Below are positions 19,622 through 31,518 of a DNA stretch of 64,000 bases, piece after piece. The notes under the pieces are model-generated. The model searched no databases. It was not told where the DNA came from and worked only from the letters and a program-made list of their open reading frames with translations. A program made the position numbers and the translations under genes. Positions within the stretch are counted from its first letter, which is position 1, and each line of letters begins with the position of its first letter. The DNA is from Geosiphon pyriformis (Eukaryota; Glomeromycota; Glomeromycetes; Archaeosporales; Geosiphonaceae). The DNA is taken from the NCBI GenBank assembly GCA_016748015.1, contig JAAOMT010000328.1, forward strand, positions 62,001 to 126,000. Reading direction: 5' to 3'.

Positions 19622-20923
19622 TGGTCCACTGCTGGTTTGTGTCTGATTGTTATTGGAATTCCTCCATCTCTGATTATAGTCTATAGCTCAAGGTCTGGGC
19701 TGACTGTAAGAGAAAGTTTGATAGTGGGAGATTACTTGTGTCATTGGTGGTAGTTGATAATAATTTTGGGGTGGTGGTTGAGTATACGGAACTTGTTGTG
19801 TGTATTGGGGCAGTTGATTTTGAGATATGAGATATTAGAATATTATGTTTTGTTGATATCTTGGTTGCTGGTATTGGTTTCTTTGATTTTGGTCCATGAT
19901 CTTCTTTCTGCAGTTCTGCGCAATGTGTTCAGATTTCTGGCAGTAGTAACAGTTGTGGGGATTAGTTCTTTAAGGTTGTTGCTGTTGCTGACAGTTCTGT
20001 TGCTATAGGTATTTGTTGTTGTTATTTTCTCTCCATTGTGGTGGTTGATAGGTTCCTGTAGTTCCGGCTAAAAATCCCTCAATTTTCTGAGTTAGTTTCT
20101 CACTCAATTGGGTTATCTTTGTGTTGATGTCTGAGATTCCATTAATGGCTAAATTAACGGCTTAAGTATAGTTCACTTCTTGTTCTGCAGACTCAAAATC
20201 ACAAGTGAGAGTGACAGCATCTTGTAAATTGGTCAGATGGTAGAGTCTTATGGATCTTAGAATACTATTCCGCAATCCTTTAATGAATTGATTAAGAACT
20301 TGTGCTGTAGTGTAGTAGTCTCTTTTGATAGCTAATATTTGACGAAAAATTTGATTAAATCGTCTAAGATAAGTAATTACTGCTTCGTGATCTTTTTGTT
20401 TAATTATGCTGAATTGATTCTGCAATCAGATTAAAGTATTGGGGTCATAAAAGTATTGTAGAAAGGTGAGCTTAAAGGTATTAAAGTTGGTTGGTTTTTC
20501 TGCAAGGCTTTGATACCACAAATCTACAGTTCCAGTTAGAAAAAATGGCAGTGCTTAAATAGCTCTATTATTATCTCAGTTGTTGGCAGTAATTGCTTTC
20601 TCAGCTTTTGCAATCCACAAATACGCATTATCTTTTTTACCAAAGAATTTCTCTAATTTGGTGATATTTCAGTAAGCCATGATCTGGTGGGTAGGTGGAG
20701 TCTTACTGATTAATGCTGGGGGGTTTGGTGTTTGCATGCTAGAGTGTTCTTCTGGTGCTAATTCTGGTTGTTTCCCTTTATTAATTTTCCCAATGGGCTG
20801 GAGGATAGCTGTTTTTTCAGAGATGATGATTGATGATTCAGTCAATGATTGAGTTGGTGGTGGTTCCCATGTTGACGTATTTCTGTCTGTTTTGTTAAGT
20901 GTTGGGGTGAGATTTCCAAACAA
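19622..20923 (-). pseudogene. Gag core and zinc knuckle, E3
   Basis: The core shows ALPFFLTGTVDLWYQSL, FNTFKLTFLQYFYDP, then an open piece with HEAVITYLRRFNQIFRQI and AQVLNQFIKGLRNSILRS. The knuckle at about 19908-19958 is intact: CYYCQKSEHIAQNC, i.e. C-x2-C-x4-H-x4-C. A Gln/Pro/Tyr-rich tail follows (to about 19622). The protein packages element RNA. Several Trp and Gln codons are now stops. Confidence 0.85.
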
Positions 20924-20965
20924 TAATCCATATTCTTCTAATGATTTGGTTCAGCTATGTTGATT

Positions 20966-21484
20966 CTAAGGATGTGGATTTCCAGGAGTTTGTGGTGTTT
21001 CTAACTGGGTTTCTGGGAGTGGGTTGAATACAATTCTACTTTGAGGTGTCTGATGATATAATGAAGTTGTTGGGAAGAGGACCCTTGGTTTCTTGTTGAC
21101 TGTGAATTTGTCTTGGGCAGTTGTGGGATTATTAGATCTGTACTTATATTCCTCTGGATCGGATTCTACTGGTTGTTGTACTTGAGGAAATTGTTTTGTT
21201 ATGTAGTGTTTAATGTTCATATCAACTATGCATAGGGTTTTAGCAATTGCTCAAGTAGTGGTAGTTGTTAAGTATCTTAGTAAGCTTTGATAGATTTGTT
21301 CTTCAAGTCTTCCTGTGTCTGTTGCATGGCCTAACAAGCAGTTGATTTTTGCATTGATATAGTTGCAAAAGTCACTTTTTGTGATGGTGGTTTCTGCTAG
21401 TATTCCTAGATCTTTTCGAAAGTATTGAAATAGTGCTCTTCCATATGAAGAGTGGTTCTTTTCTATTGTTCTAATAGTCGCCAC
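20966..21484 (-). pseudogene. Leader domain and Pro-rich segment upstream of gag, E3
   Basis: Two open pieces (21251-21484 and 20966-21220) are separated by a stop. The first contains NYINAKINCLLGH and matches the E2 leader. The second is Pro/Thr-rich and looks disordered. The first ATG (21484) lies about 60 bp after the LTR, so this is probably the N-terminus of Gag. Confidence 0.55.
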
Positions 21485-21526
21485 TTTTGTGTATCTCTGG
21501 GGTGCTCTGTCTTTGTGGATTTATAA

Positions 21527-21545
21527 CCTCACAGGAAGCACCAAA
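21527..21545 (-). promoter_or_regulatory. Primer binding site, E3
   Basis: In minus sense TTTGGTGCTTCCTGTGAG follows the LTR end ATAACA. TGGTGC at this place is typical of a tRNA 3'-CCA complement. The tRNA species cannot be named from sequence recall. Confidence 0.6.
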
Positions 21546-22550
21546 TGTTATGAGTAAACTTGGTGGGTATGGGAAATGGTAATATTTGGTGCTCTCAATT
21601 ATTGATGATGCATTTTCTGCATAATTTTGTTGGCTTAGTCTTGATTATCAGTCTCTGAAGATCTATTCCTGGATGTAAATTTACTTGTTGAGTTCTTTAG
21701 TTATAAGGCACAGAGTTTTGTCTTTTGTCAATTGTAACATTTTCCGTAAATGTGAGCTTTCTTCTTCAAGCTAATGAGCACAGTCATTAGGGTCTGGCAT
21801 TGTCTTTTCGCCCTTCTGGTAAGCTATCAAGATAATGTTAATATCCAAAACTTAGGGGTAGCCTTCTTTTTTTACCAGGCTATCACAAAGTCTATTCCCA
21901 GACAGTCAATTTTCCTATGTTGTCACTCCACAAGAAAAAAATAAAAAATAAAAAAAAATAAAAAAAAATAAAAAAAAATAAAAAAAATAAAAATAAGAAA
22001 TAAGTGTCTTGTCAATAGCCGTGATCAAGAGCTATTGTGCCAGCAGATTAAGTAGTGGATAATAACATGAATTTGAAGAATTAAAGAGATATTTTATTGA
22101 TATAATTTCATTTCAGTTGATAGCAACTATCTTTGAAAGAAGGAGTATTTAATAATTATGACCTGCAAGTCTAATTGACTCTGAGAGTTTAATTGACTTT
22201 TAAAAGTCTAATTTTCTCTCTGGATGTCTTTCTAACTTCTACAGCTACTCATTTTATACATTTTTTTTGTTCTACAGGATTGTTTCTGATTGTTCTGTTA
22301 TTGCTAACTATTGCTTTGCTATTTCTGTAATTGTTTTGTTTTTTTATGTTATTACTAGTTATTCTATGTTATAACATGTTATCTGGTATTATTACATGTT
22401 ATTCTGTGTTATCTTACATTATAACACATTATCTTGCATTATTCTAAGTTATAACATGTTATTCAATGTTATTGCACACTATTCTGTATTATGTCACGTT
22501 TTGGTTATATTTTTTCATAATTTTGGATTGGTTTTTTTACTTGGGTAACA
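21546..22550 (-). repeat. 5' LTR of E3 (about 1005 bp)
   Basis: On the plus strand it starts TGTTATGAGTAAACTTGG and ends GGGTAACA, so in minus sense it is TGTTACCC...ATAACA with five-base inverted ends. It pairs with 12992-13989. It includes a TATA box (about 22257) and the GTTAT-rich U3 array (about 22355-22500). Confidence 0.9.
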
Positions 22551-24490
22551 ATGTCCAAAAAAACATTAAGTTAGAAAATATATTATTATCAATGCCAATT
22601 GGAATTTTTAAGTCACCAAACATATCAACATTATCTATACAGTACTTTATTTTTAACAAGATTATTTTTTTTTCTAATTTATTAACAATTTTGCTGAAAA
22701 AATTCAGATGAATTATAAGTTTATTAATCTTAAGACTAAAAACACTGCTTGAAGCCAAATTACTCTTAATAAACTGTTCAAATATAGTAACTAATATATT
22801 AATAAGCTTAATAATTAATTCAACCAAAACCAACTACTTATTCAAATTAGATTTCAGAGACATTAGCCAAAAAGAAATCAAAAAATTACCAATAATTACA
22901 GAAAAAAGAGCAAAAGTTACCAAAAAAAAAATCCAACAGAATTCAGAAAAACAGAGATTTTAGCATAAAAAACACTATTCACAAAATATGATTTGAATAT
23001 CTTAAGAGTCTTGGAAGAAAGAAGTAATAAAACTTTGCAGTTTACTGTTAAATGATTTATCTTTTAATATTTAAAACAGCACCAACAACCAAGAATCTCC
23101 TATTAGATATAGCACTTCCTTAGCATACTAGTCTTAAAAACTACAACATTCAAATCAACTTGGAAACCAAAAATAACCAGAGCTAACTAAAAACAATAAC
23201 CAGAATTAGAGAAACAAGAAATAAAACATTTTTAACTACTAATTTAAAAAATCATATCACTAATTTTAAAAGCAATACAGCCAGAGAAAAGATTAATTAA
23301 CTTGGTCTTAAACCTATTACAAAACAAATAGTCTTATTTTGATTTATCAAAAAAAAAATTTTAATAATATTTTTATTCACTAAAACTAACCAATAATTCA
23401 AAGCAGACACAACAAAGTCTAATTTAACAAAGTAAACAACTACATATTACAAAATGCCAGCAAATTTCAGCATAACATAAACAATTTCACCAAACACATT
23501 AAGAGTTGTTTTAATGTTAACAGCAGATACATTCAAAGACATATTATATAGTACAATAGCAATAAAAGAGAAACCAGTCTCAGAAACCACCAAGAACTTA
23601 GTAATTTTAAGAATGACCAAATAAACAGAACTTGTAAGCTCAACCAAAAAAGCAGTTTTCAAAGACTTTTAAGAAGCAAACTCCATATAGAAAAGTTTTA
23701 TATTATTTTTTAATATTAATTTTACATTCAAAAAACCATATACAGATTGAAAAACAGTCTTAATATAAGTCAATTTGATCTTAAAAATAGCACTAAGCAT
23801 TAGAGTAGAAACCATTTACCTAACAAATCTTTGATAACTAACAATAGTTTTCTAAACACTATTAATAACAGCACCAAAAACCAGAAGAAAAATTGAATCA
23901 GTTTCCAACTATTGTTTTGCTTTTAAACCAGTAATAATTTGCCAAAAAAAATCATATTTGGCAATATAGTTAATAGTTAATCTTGGTTTATTTTGAACAA
24001 TATACTAAATAATACAACAAAAATCTTATTTAAAACTTTATTAGAAATCACAAAAAAGTTCAGTGTAACAATAATAGAAGCAAACAACTGCTCTTATTTT
24101 TTTAAACTTTTGGTCTTTTTGATCATTTTTTTTGAAGAAAAAATACTAGTAGCACTTAGTATTAAAATTATAAAAGAAAAAACCAGCTTGTTGACTAGTT
24201 TATTATTAAAAACTTTTGGGTTCTTTGAAGAGATAGAGGCAACACTGAGATTAACCCAAGTGTGTTTCTTTGAGGAGACTTTAACTGATAAAAAATCAGC
24301 TAAAAATGAAGAAAATGCTTTAAAAGCCACCAAAAACAGTTTTTCATTATAAATATTTAAGAGAAAAGCTTTTAAAATATTCTGTTTAATAGCTTTTATA
24401 ACAGAAAAAGCTTTTTTGATAAAAATTTTATTAAATATCTCAAAAATAATATTGGATAAAGTTTTTTTACTCTTTGTTCTAATCATAATT
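22551..24490 (-). pseudogene. Decayed ORF1 of a second LINE family (minus strand)
   Basis: The minus frame starts with a basic stretch (MIRTKSKKTLSN, 24486) followed by Lys/Ser-rich sequence and KKHTWVNLSVASISSKNPK. After stops it shows MKTAFLVELTSSVYLVILK (23662) and VNIKTTLNVFGEIVYVMLK, an RNA-binding-like beta-alpha pattern. The Lys-rich start, low complexity and RRM-like middle fit the ORF1 of a LINE. The family assignment rests on my memory of similar glomeromycete proteins. The sequence is cut at 22550 by the E3 LTR, and no matching continuation is obvious left of 12992. Confidence 0.5.
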
Positions 24491-24901
24491 ATAAAACTAA
24501 AAAAACAAAAAGTTTTTTATGTATTCTTAATAATTTAATAAATTAATAAGTAATAAATTAAAATAATAATATATGTTAATTAATAATAAAAATTATAAAT
24601 GTAATTTTATATTAATTAATAGCTTAGATTTTTATTGGTAATACTAATTAATATTTTTATTTTTAAAAATTATTATATTATTATAAAAAAAAATCTTAAA
24701 TCAATATAAAACAACTAAAATAATATTAACAGTTTAAGTAATTTATTATAAAATATGTTAAAAATCTAACCAAAATCTTTTTTTTGTCGATTTCCTGGCC
24801 ACTATGAAAGCAAAAAATTTTGTGGAAAAGTCACTTTACTTTATTTTCTTTTCTCTTTGTTTATTCAAGTTATTTCTTTTAATATAACCCCTTTCATTGT
24901 G

Positions 24902-26844
24902 ATGGAACCAGTAGGTTTGTCTATTGAAGGTTTTGGCTTGGTTTTGGCTGGTTTGGAGACCCACCTAAATGCTAAAAAGAATTGCTTGACTACAGTCTAT
25001 TCCTGTGGTACATCCTATAAGAAAATGAAGAAGAATGTGACCAGTGTTGTGGTTGATTGGTCTGTAGGCTCTCTAAGTTTGGAAGATATTGGTGGTGCTG
25101 GCATCAAGCCTGTAGTGTCCTGAGACAGCAAAATTGGCAGCATTGCCAGCAGTATAAGTAATTTGTCAAATGTTGAGAATGGTAAACACGGTGGCCAAAG
25201 AGACCAGCTATGCAAAATCTAGTGAGGATAATAATATGAACAAAGCTAAACTGAAGAAAACCCACACTCGAACATATGTGCTAGGAAACCCACCAAAGCA
25301 ACCTTTTTTTAACTATATGAGCAATGATGATAATGAGCTAGTACTTCCTCCTTGTGTGATTTTGAGTCCCAATAAGCTGCCACCAATTAAATCACGTGCC
25401 ACAGAAAAACAGAATTTCAATTCATCAAAGTTTTTTGCACTTGATATTGAACTTTCAGCTGGTGCCTGGAAAGACTGTTGATGATAAGTTGATCTGTGTG
25501 AAAAAAAAATTTTATCAAATAGATGGTTTTGGGGGAGCTTCTACTCCCTCAAAATTCCCAGAAATCATCAAATCTTCATTTACTTCTAAAGCTAGCATAA
25601 ATAAGGCAAAGGAATTGGCAATCTGTGAGAAAATTGTGGTAAATAATAATTTCAAAAAGATTAACAGTTGTTCAGATAAGAAAATTATTGTTAAGAAGAT
25701 TCCAGTCAATCTTTCCAGATTGGCTGTGGAATTTGTTTTTTCTAAGTTTGGAAAGATTGTATCAATCAAGATACAGCTGATTGGCCTGTGATAGAAAGCA
25801 TTAGTTGAGTTTGAGTTATCTAAAATAACTAATTTGGTTGCAGTTAGATGGTCAGTTTTCATGGGAAAAGATTCTGTTTGTGTGGCAAAAACTGTTGATA
25901 ATAAACATTTATGAGTTTCTAGTGATCAACATTGGGCTTTGCTTTATATTTTGCCAGTTGGTACAACAGCTCATGATCTTTTGGATTTGTTGAAATCATA
26001 TGGTGGGAAAACGTGTTTCATTAGTCATAATTCTAGTATATATGTGCATAATAAATGTGCAATTGTGTATTTTGTTGATAAGGCATCCAAATTGACTGCT
26101 ATTGGTTCTATTCTGGTGTTTAAGAGTGTGAATTTGCACTGGGCTGGCTTTTTTTTGGCTTGTTGTATTCATTGCAAACAGTTTGGTCATATCTCTACAG
26201 AATGTTTATTGGGTGGGAATTCTGGTTTTCATGGTAGACGAGTGGTAACTCTTTAAGATCGGGTTTGCTTGGTAAACATATATAAGAAAAAGCAAGCACC
26301 TATTGTTTGCCCAGTTTCATTTAGTGGGAAAACTTGGGCCCAGATGGCTAGTGGTTCTTCTTCTCATGTGGTTTTGTTGGATCTTTCTGGTACTGATTTG
26401 TTTTCAAGTGCTAAACCTGTTTCATTAGTTTCTAATTTTCTTGGTAATTCTTGTTTGGTTGATTGTTTGGCTTCTCTGAAATGCTCTTTAAAGCTTTTAG
26501 TGGATCAGATTTTAGATATTTTGAAAAAATTGAGTTTTGTGGAATTGGTGCCTCAGATGTCCAGTCCCCATGTATCTCTTCTGGTTGTTATTGCATCTGT
26601 TGCAGCTAATGTGAACTTGGATATGATTCTAGATGATGCAATAGTGTCTCCTCCTCTCTCTTTTTCAGTTGTTGTAGATTCAGTTGCTGACCTTAGTTTA
26701 AGTAGTTCTAAGGTTTTGACCACCAAGGTGGATGGATTGGAATCCAAGATGGTGGCTTTGGAGATGTCAGTTTTGTCTGTTTTGGATAGATTAGATTGTT
26801 TGTGCTCTGGTTTGAGATTGTCAACCTTTCTTACCCCTCAATAA
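24902..26844 (+). pseudogene. LINE A ORF1 (nucleic-acid-binding, CCHC)
   Basis: The likely start is ATG 24902 (MEPVG), because LINE B has MKPVG at the same place. The product is Ser/Lys-rich at first. An RRM-like piece follows (KKIPVNLSRLAVEFVFSKFG), then a second region with LLDLLKSYGGKTCFI and a CCHC knuckle, CIHCKQFGHISTEC. The end is coiled-coil-like (LESKMVALEMSVLSVLDRL). Breaks: TGA at 25121, a shift near 25480, TGA-TAG at 25789, TGA near 25912 and TAA at 26254. Most read as former Trp or Gln codons. ORF1 proteins bind element RNA. Confidence 0.8.
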
Positions 26845-26847
26845 GTG

Positions 26848-28290
26848 ACTTAGTGTGGAAATTTGCAATGTGTAATGTTCGTGATATCAATGTCTCTACC
26901 AAGCAAAAAGACATTATCTATTGGCATAGAGATTCTGGAAATTTGGTTTCAATAATTACTAAGACAGAACTGAGGTTTAGTAGTAGGTCTTGAATTAGGG
27001 ATAAGTTCAATGAAATCAGAGTTTTTTCATCTGGATTGGACAAGAAGTTTCTTGGTACTGAAGTCGCAGTTATTATGAACACTTTTCTAGTTCATCATGT
27101 TTGTAAGGTTTCTGAGATGCCTGGTCAGCTTCTTTTAATCAGGTTGTTGTTCAGAAATAAATATTCTGTGTCGATTTTGGGGCTATATGCTGGTGCTTCA
27201 TTGGTGGTTTGGTTCTTTCAGACTAATGAAATCAACTCTTTCATTGCAAAGACAGTGAATAAATCCTCTTTTATTGTATTGGGTGGTGATTTCAATGAAA
27301 ACAGTGCCTAAAAGTGTGCTAGCTTTAAGAAGTGCTTTGATTTGGGTTTAGTTGATTTTCTATGAAGAAGTTTGTTTGTCAAGATGCCTACATGGACCAA
27401 TTTTCATGGTGTTGCTAAAGTTCTCGATTATATTCTTGTTTCTTCAAGTTTGGTCAATGCTGTAATAGATGATAGTGTGGCTAAAGTTGAATATTTTGAT
27501 ACTGATTACAAAGCTGTTTCTGCTTCCATGGGTTTGGGTGGTTTGCTTAATATCCAATTGAGTTCAATGTGCAAGCAGGCAAATAAAAATCATTGGAAGT
27601 TTGATGTCAAAAGTGTGGATGAAGCAAAATGGAGTGAGTTTAAGATTACTACTGCAGCCAATGTTGCCATGTTTTTGGACAAGTTTGGGTTGGCCAGGAG
27701 GTTTTCTGATCTGAATGCTATATGGGACATTGTTCACAAAATAATGATTTTTTTGGCTAATGGAATGTTCAAGAAAAAATGGTTTAAGGGTTATGATGGG
27801 GTGTTTACCAAAGAGTTTTCCAAGTTGCATAACTTGGAGATTTTGGTTTCAAAGATTGTCAAGGCTTCTCGTGAAGTGGACTCTGGCCAGTTTGAGTCTC
27901 TTTTAAAATGCTGGGTTTCTCTGGATAGTGACAAAGCTTCTGTTGTTCAGAATCTTGTGAGCTCTGGTGCAAGTTTGAATTATGTCCATTTTGCTCTCTG
28001 TGGTATAAGGAGATCTTATTATGCCTCTAAGCTTGCCGAGTCTCTGCGAGCCGAGAAGTTGGGCATTAGATCAGCTATTGAAAGAAAAATAAAGAATTTT
28101 GTGGTTAACAATGACCACACTATCTGCAGTGTTTTGGAATGTCCATTCCACAAAGTAGTATTGGATTATTTGGTTTTTGATAGTGGTTTGATTTTAGACC
28201 CTATAAAAGTTAAGAATAAAGTAGATGGTATAATGGAGAGCTGGACAAGAAAAAGAGCCGTGCTAAAAAGTATTCCCAATTTGTGGTAGC
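26848..28290 (+). pseudogene. LINE A ORF2, AP-endonuclease domain and linker
   Basis: ORF2 overlaps or abuts ORF1 in another frame (MCNVRDINVSTKQ near 26878). Endonuclease signatures are VLGGDFNENS, TWTNFHGVAKVLDYILVS, and a terminal box reading DTDYKAVS where the family has S/T-D-H. The catalytic His is Tyr here (CAC to TAC) and also in LINE B. A long helical linker (27550-28290) follows, open for 305 codons from 27372. The domain would nick target DNA for target-primed reverse transcription. Confidence 0.82.
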
Positions 28291-28304
28291 ATTAATACCT
28301 GCCA

Positions 28305-29758
28305 TTGGATTATGTCGATGATAGTGCTTTTTTTGGTGTGATGAATGCTATTGGTTTGGATGATTTGACGTATGTGATTAAAGATTTACTGAATAGTAAA
28401 GCTGCTGGCTTGTCTGGCATTTCAAATAAACTTTGGAAACATTGTGATGATTCTGTGCTAGGCTTGCTTTTAGATCTTTTGAACACTTGTTGGTGTGTGA
28501 GTCAGTTCCCTATTGTTGGAAGAAAGCTTGGGTGTCAATAATTCCTAAGTCCTATGAGTGAAAGAGTGTCTTAACAAATACTAGACTGATTGCTTTAATT
28601 GAGACTGCTTGTAAAATTTTTTCTAAGTTGCTGTCTGATAAAATTTTATTGGTGTGTAGTTTATTCAATGTTCTGCATAGGGACAATTTCTCTGTGCTTA
28701 AGAATACTACTACTCAGTCTTCTATTTTTGCCATTGGTTCAGTTGTTAAAGATGTTTTGGAGAAAGATCGTGAACTTTGGCTTGTGCTTCAGGATATGCA
28801 TAAAGTCTATAACTCTGTGAACTGGTATCACTTGCATAACAGTTTGGTTCGGATCAAAATGTGTGAGCATTTTATTAGATTTTTTGGTTCTGTTCACAAT
28901 AACTATATTAATCAGATTATAACTGATTTCAGTCTAACTAATGGGTACTGAATACATGATGGTCTTGACCAAAATGAGGTTTTCTCTCCTTTGCTGTGAA
29001 GAATTTTTTATGACCCCCTTTTGTGTAAGGTCAAGAGATAGGAGAGTTTGTGTAAATACCAAATTGATACTAAATTTGTAGCTAGAACAGGTAGGGTGGA
29101 AAACCAAAGCAGTTTGACTTTGTTTCTGGTTACTGGTGCATTTATAGATAATACTATTTGGGTGAGTAGCAGTTAGGCTGCCACTCAGTATATTTTGGAC
29201 ACAGCGAGTGAGTTTTTCAGAGTGAATGACATTTCTATTAATAACGAGAAAACTGTGGCCATTCCTATCAATCAGAGAGTTAGTGATACATTATTGTTGA
29301 TTAATGATCTGCCAATTTTAGTTGCTTGCAAGAAGAAATTTCATCAGTACTTTGGTATTTATTTATCATTTGAGAGTTTGTCCAAATCCAGTTTAGCTAA
29401 GGCACATACAAATATTAGGTTTTTTGTCAATTTGGTTCTAAAAAAAACTATTTCAAACAAGCAGTTTCTTTATCTAGTATTGGTTGTATTGCAACCCATT
29501 ATCAATTATAGGACTCAGTTTAGCTTTGTTTCTAAGAATGTGTGTATGAGATGGGATACATTGATTAGGAGAGGGTTAAAACTTAAGGCTGGACTTCCGA
29601 GAGACTTTTCCAATGAGGCTCTTCACCATCTATCTTTGTATGACTTGAAATCTTTTGAGCAGTTGCAAACTGAGTGCAAGATAGCTTCTGTGCTGTGTTT
29701 TTCAAATGCTGGTGGTATTCTTGGTCATTTGTTCAATCATAGGTCTCTGGATCTTTAG
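28305..29758 (+). pseudogene. LINE A ORF2, reverse transcriptase
   Basis: RT blocks are visible in order: SKAAGLSGISNKLWKH, a broken middle with LIALIETACKIFSKLL-type sequence, LVLQDMHKVYNSVNW (first catalytic Asp present), and GAFIDNTIWVSSS where F/Y-x-D-D is expected. The second Asp has become Asn (GAT/C to AAT/C). LINE B shows F-V-N-N and the 33.3-kb copy F-I-D-N. The thumb region (SINNEKTVAIPIN...) is open from 29195 to 29758. It is catalytically dead as read. Confidence 0.85.
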
Positions 29759-31518
29759 GTTCTGGGTTGGTTACCTATTCACTCTTTATGTCATCTGATT
29801 AAGTTGTGTATCAATCCAGTCAATAATTTTTTGGCAGGTGTTATCAGGATTTTTTTGGACTATAATATGTCTCTTAACAATCTTTCTGTTTCTGCATTCC
29901 ACTTTTCTGGTAGGACACCAATATTTACAGTCCTGGAAGCTTCTTTGTTTTATGATATTTCTTCTTTTCTTAAAAGATTTGGGGTTGCTTTTGCCGAGCA
30001 GTTGTATATCAAAAAAGGTTTGGTTTTCAATTGGAAAAACTTTTGACATTGGAAGAAACTTGATCCAAAGAGCTCTGTCTTTCATTGGTTCACTTTGGTT
30101 TATGACTTTCTAGTTTGATCTTCTATTTCTGATGATTTGCGCATTGAGGGTTTGTGGACTATGGATGTTTGCAGCTTAAGTGTGGTCTCTAGATTGGGCC
30201 AGTGCCTCTCTTCTGCAAATATGAGAGTTATTAGTGTCTACACTGATGGATTGTTAAGGGATTTAGGTTTATGTGAAATAAAGTGTGGTGCTGCTGCTTA
30301 CTTTTCTAATCTGGGTCTGGATATTAGTGCTAAGATTGGTGGAATAGTGTCTTCGATTATGGCAGAACTGCAGACAATTGTTTTGGCTTTGGAGTGTGTT
30401 TCTCCTAACAGTTTAGTAGTGGTTTATTCAGACAGTCAGGCTGTCCTAGATGTGTGTGTGGCTGAATCTGCTCTGGTGTCTTTGGACTTCCACAACCACT
30501 ACTGGATGAAGTGGCATGGCATTGTTAATTTAATTAAGAGAAAGCAGCTTGATGTTTTTTGGCACAAGGTTAAAGGGCATTCAGGTGTTGTGGGTAATAA
30601 GCGTGCTAATAAGTTAACCAATCTGGCTGTGGGTTCTACTTTGGTGCTTCTTGTATTGGTTAAGGAGAAATTTGTCAAGACTGGTAGGATAGCAGTGTTT
30701 AGGAACATTTGTTATTTTGCTCATGAGATTTTTAGGTCCATTAATTGTGCTCATTGGGAGGTTGGTTTGGTTCTAATGTTGTTGATAACGATTTACTTGG
30801 TGATGTGAATTGGTTCTGTACTGCCTCAGTATAGCACTCTGATTCCCATATGGCAACTGGCTTTACCAGTAAATCTACAATTAGTTTGGGCTTTTATTTT
30901 TTGAAGGCCCTCCACTGCCATCTACTGGTTGCTGTGCAAAAGCATTTGTATAGTAAGATTTATCTGAGTGTTTTATGTCTGCACTATAGTGAAGTAGAAA
31001 GTTCCAACCACTTTTTTGTTTGTATATTTGACTCTGGAACTCATAAGAACATTTTTAAGTCTCACTTGGCCAAATAGCATTGTGTGTCTGCATTGGGCTT
31101 ACTATTATCTCATATCTCACAGGTGCTCTCTTTGTGTGCCTCCAATGATGTGTTGTATACCACAGTGGGTAAAGACTTTGTGTTCAGAGATTGGGTTTAG
31201 GAAGCTATGTATATTCTAGATGATGCTAAGGTTGCAAAAAAGTATATTGTTGGTTTTGTTCGAGAATTAAGTGCTGCTTACTGCATAGATATTTGGTTGG
31301 TTAAAGCTAAATATAGGGCTTTGATGAAAAAAGGCAGTTTAATTCCACTTGATGGTTCTGTGTATTTTGTGACTCATGGTTTGTCATGTATGTTTTTAGC
31401 TGGGGTGATTGAATTGCTTGAGATTGCTGAGACATTAAGTGTTTGCTTTAATTTTTATAAACATTGCTGTTTTTTTTCTGGTATAGATAGTATGGTTTCT
31501 GTTCTGATAAATTCGTAG
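29759..31518 (+). pseudogene. LINE A ORF2, RNase H and C-terminal Cys/His region
   Basis: RNase H type I motifs: VYTDGLLRDLG (Asp), MAELQTIVLALE (Glu), VVYSDSQAVLD (Asp) and VKGHSGVVGNKRANKL (His, with Asn for the last Asp). Beyond it lie SHMATGFTSKST, VAVQKHLY-YLSVLCL, VESSNHFFVC and a conserved end (LAGVIELLEIAETLSVCF...FFSGI). Stops at about 30046, 30115, 30806 and 31075 break it up. The ORF ends just before the shared 3' tail. Confidence 0.82.

Larger units (their letters stand above)
12992..22550 (-). mobile_element. Full-length Ty3/gypsy element E3 with two LTRs
   Basis: Direct repeats of about 1 kb bound the element (12992-13989 and 21546-22550). Inside, on the minus strand from right to left, are: primer binding site, leader, gag, zinc knuckle, protease, Cys-rich module, dUTPase, RT, RNase H, integrase, a tandem-repeat block, an Asp/Asn-rich 3' frame, polypurine tract. 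In the first 138 bp the LTRs differ at 13 sites, all transitions. Bases flanking the two ends (TTATA left, ATGTC right) do not form a target-site duplication. Stops throughout make it non-autonomous today. Confidence 0.92.

Noticed and set aside
19116-20008. Plus-strand ORFs rich in Leu/Val/Trp that look like membrane proteins
   Set aside because: They lie antisense to E3 protease and gag; the hydrophobic look comes from reading Gln/Asn/Pro-rich coding sequence backward.
21527-21545. Naming the primer tRNA of E3
   Set aside because: The complement ends in CCA as expected, but I cannot match the acceptor stem to a specific tRNA without a search.
23993-24352. 119-codon plus-strand ORF
   Set aside because: It overlaps the decayed LINE ORF1 on the minus strand, which has the more convincing Lys-rich start and RRM-like pattern.
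30499-30708. Minus-strand ORF within LINE A
   Set aside because: It is the antisense shadow of the RNase H domain.
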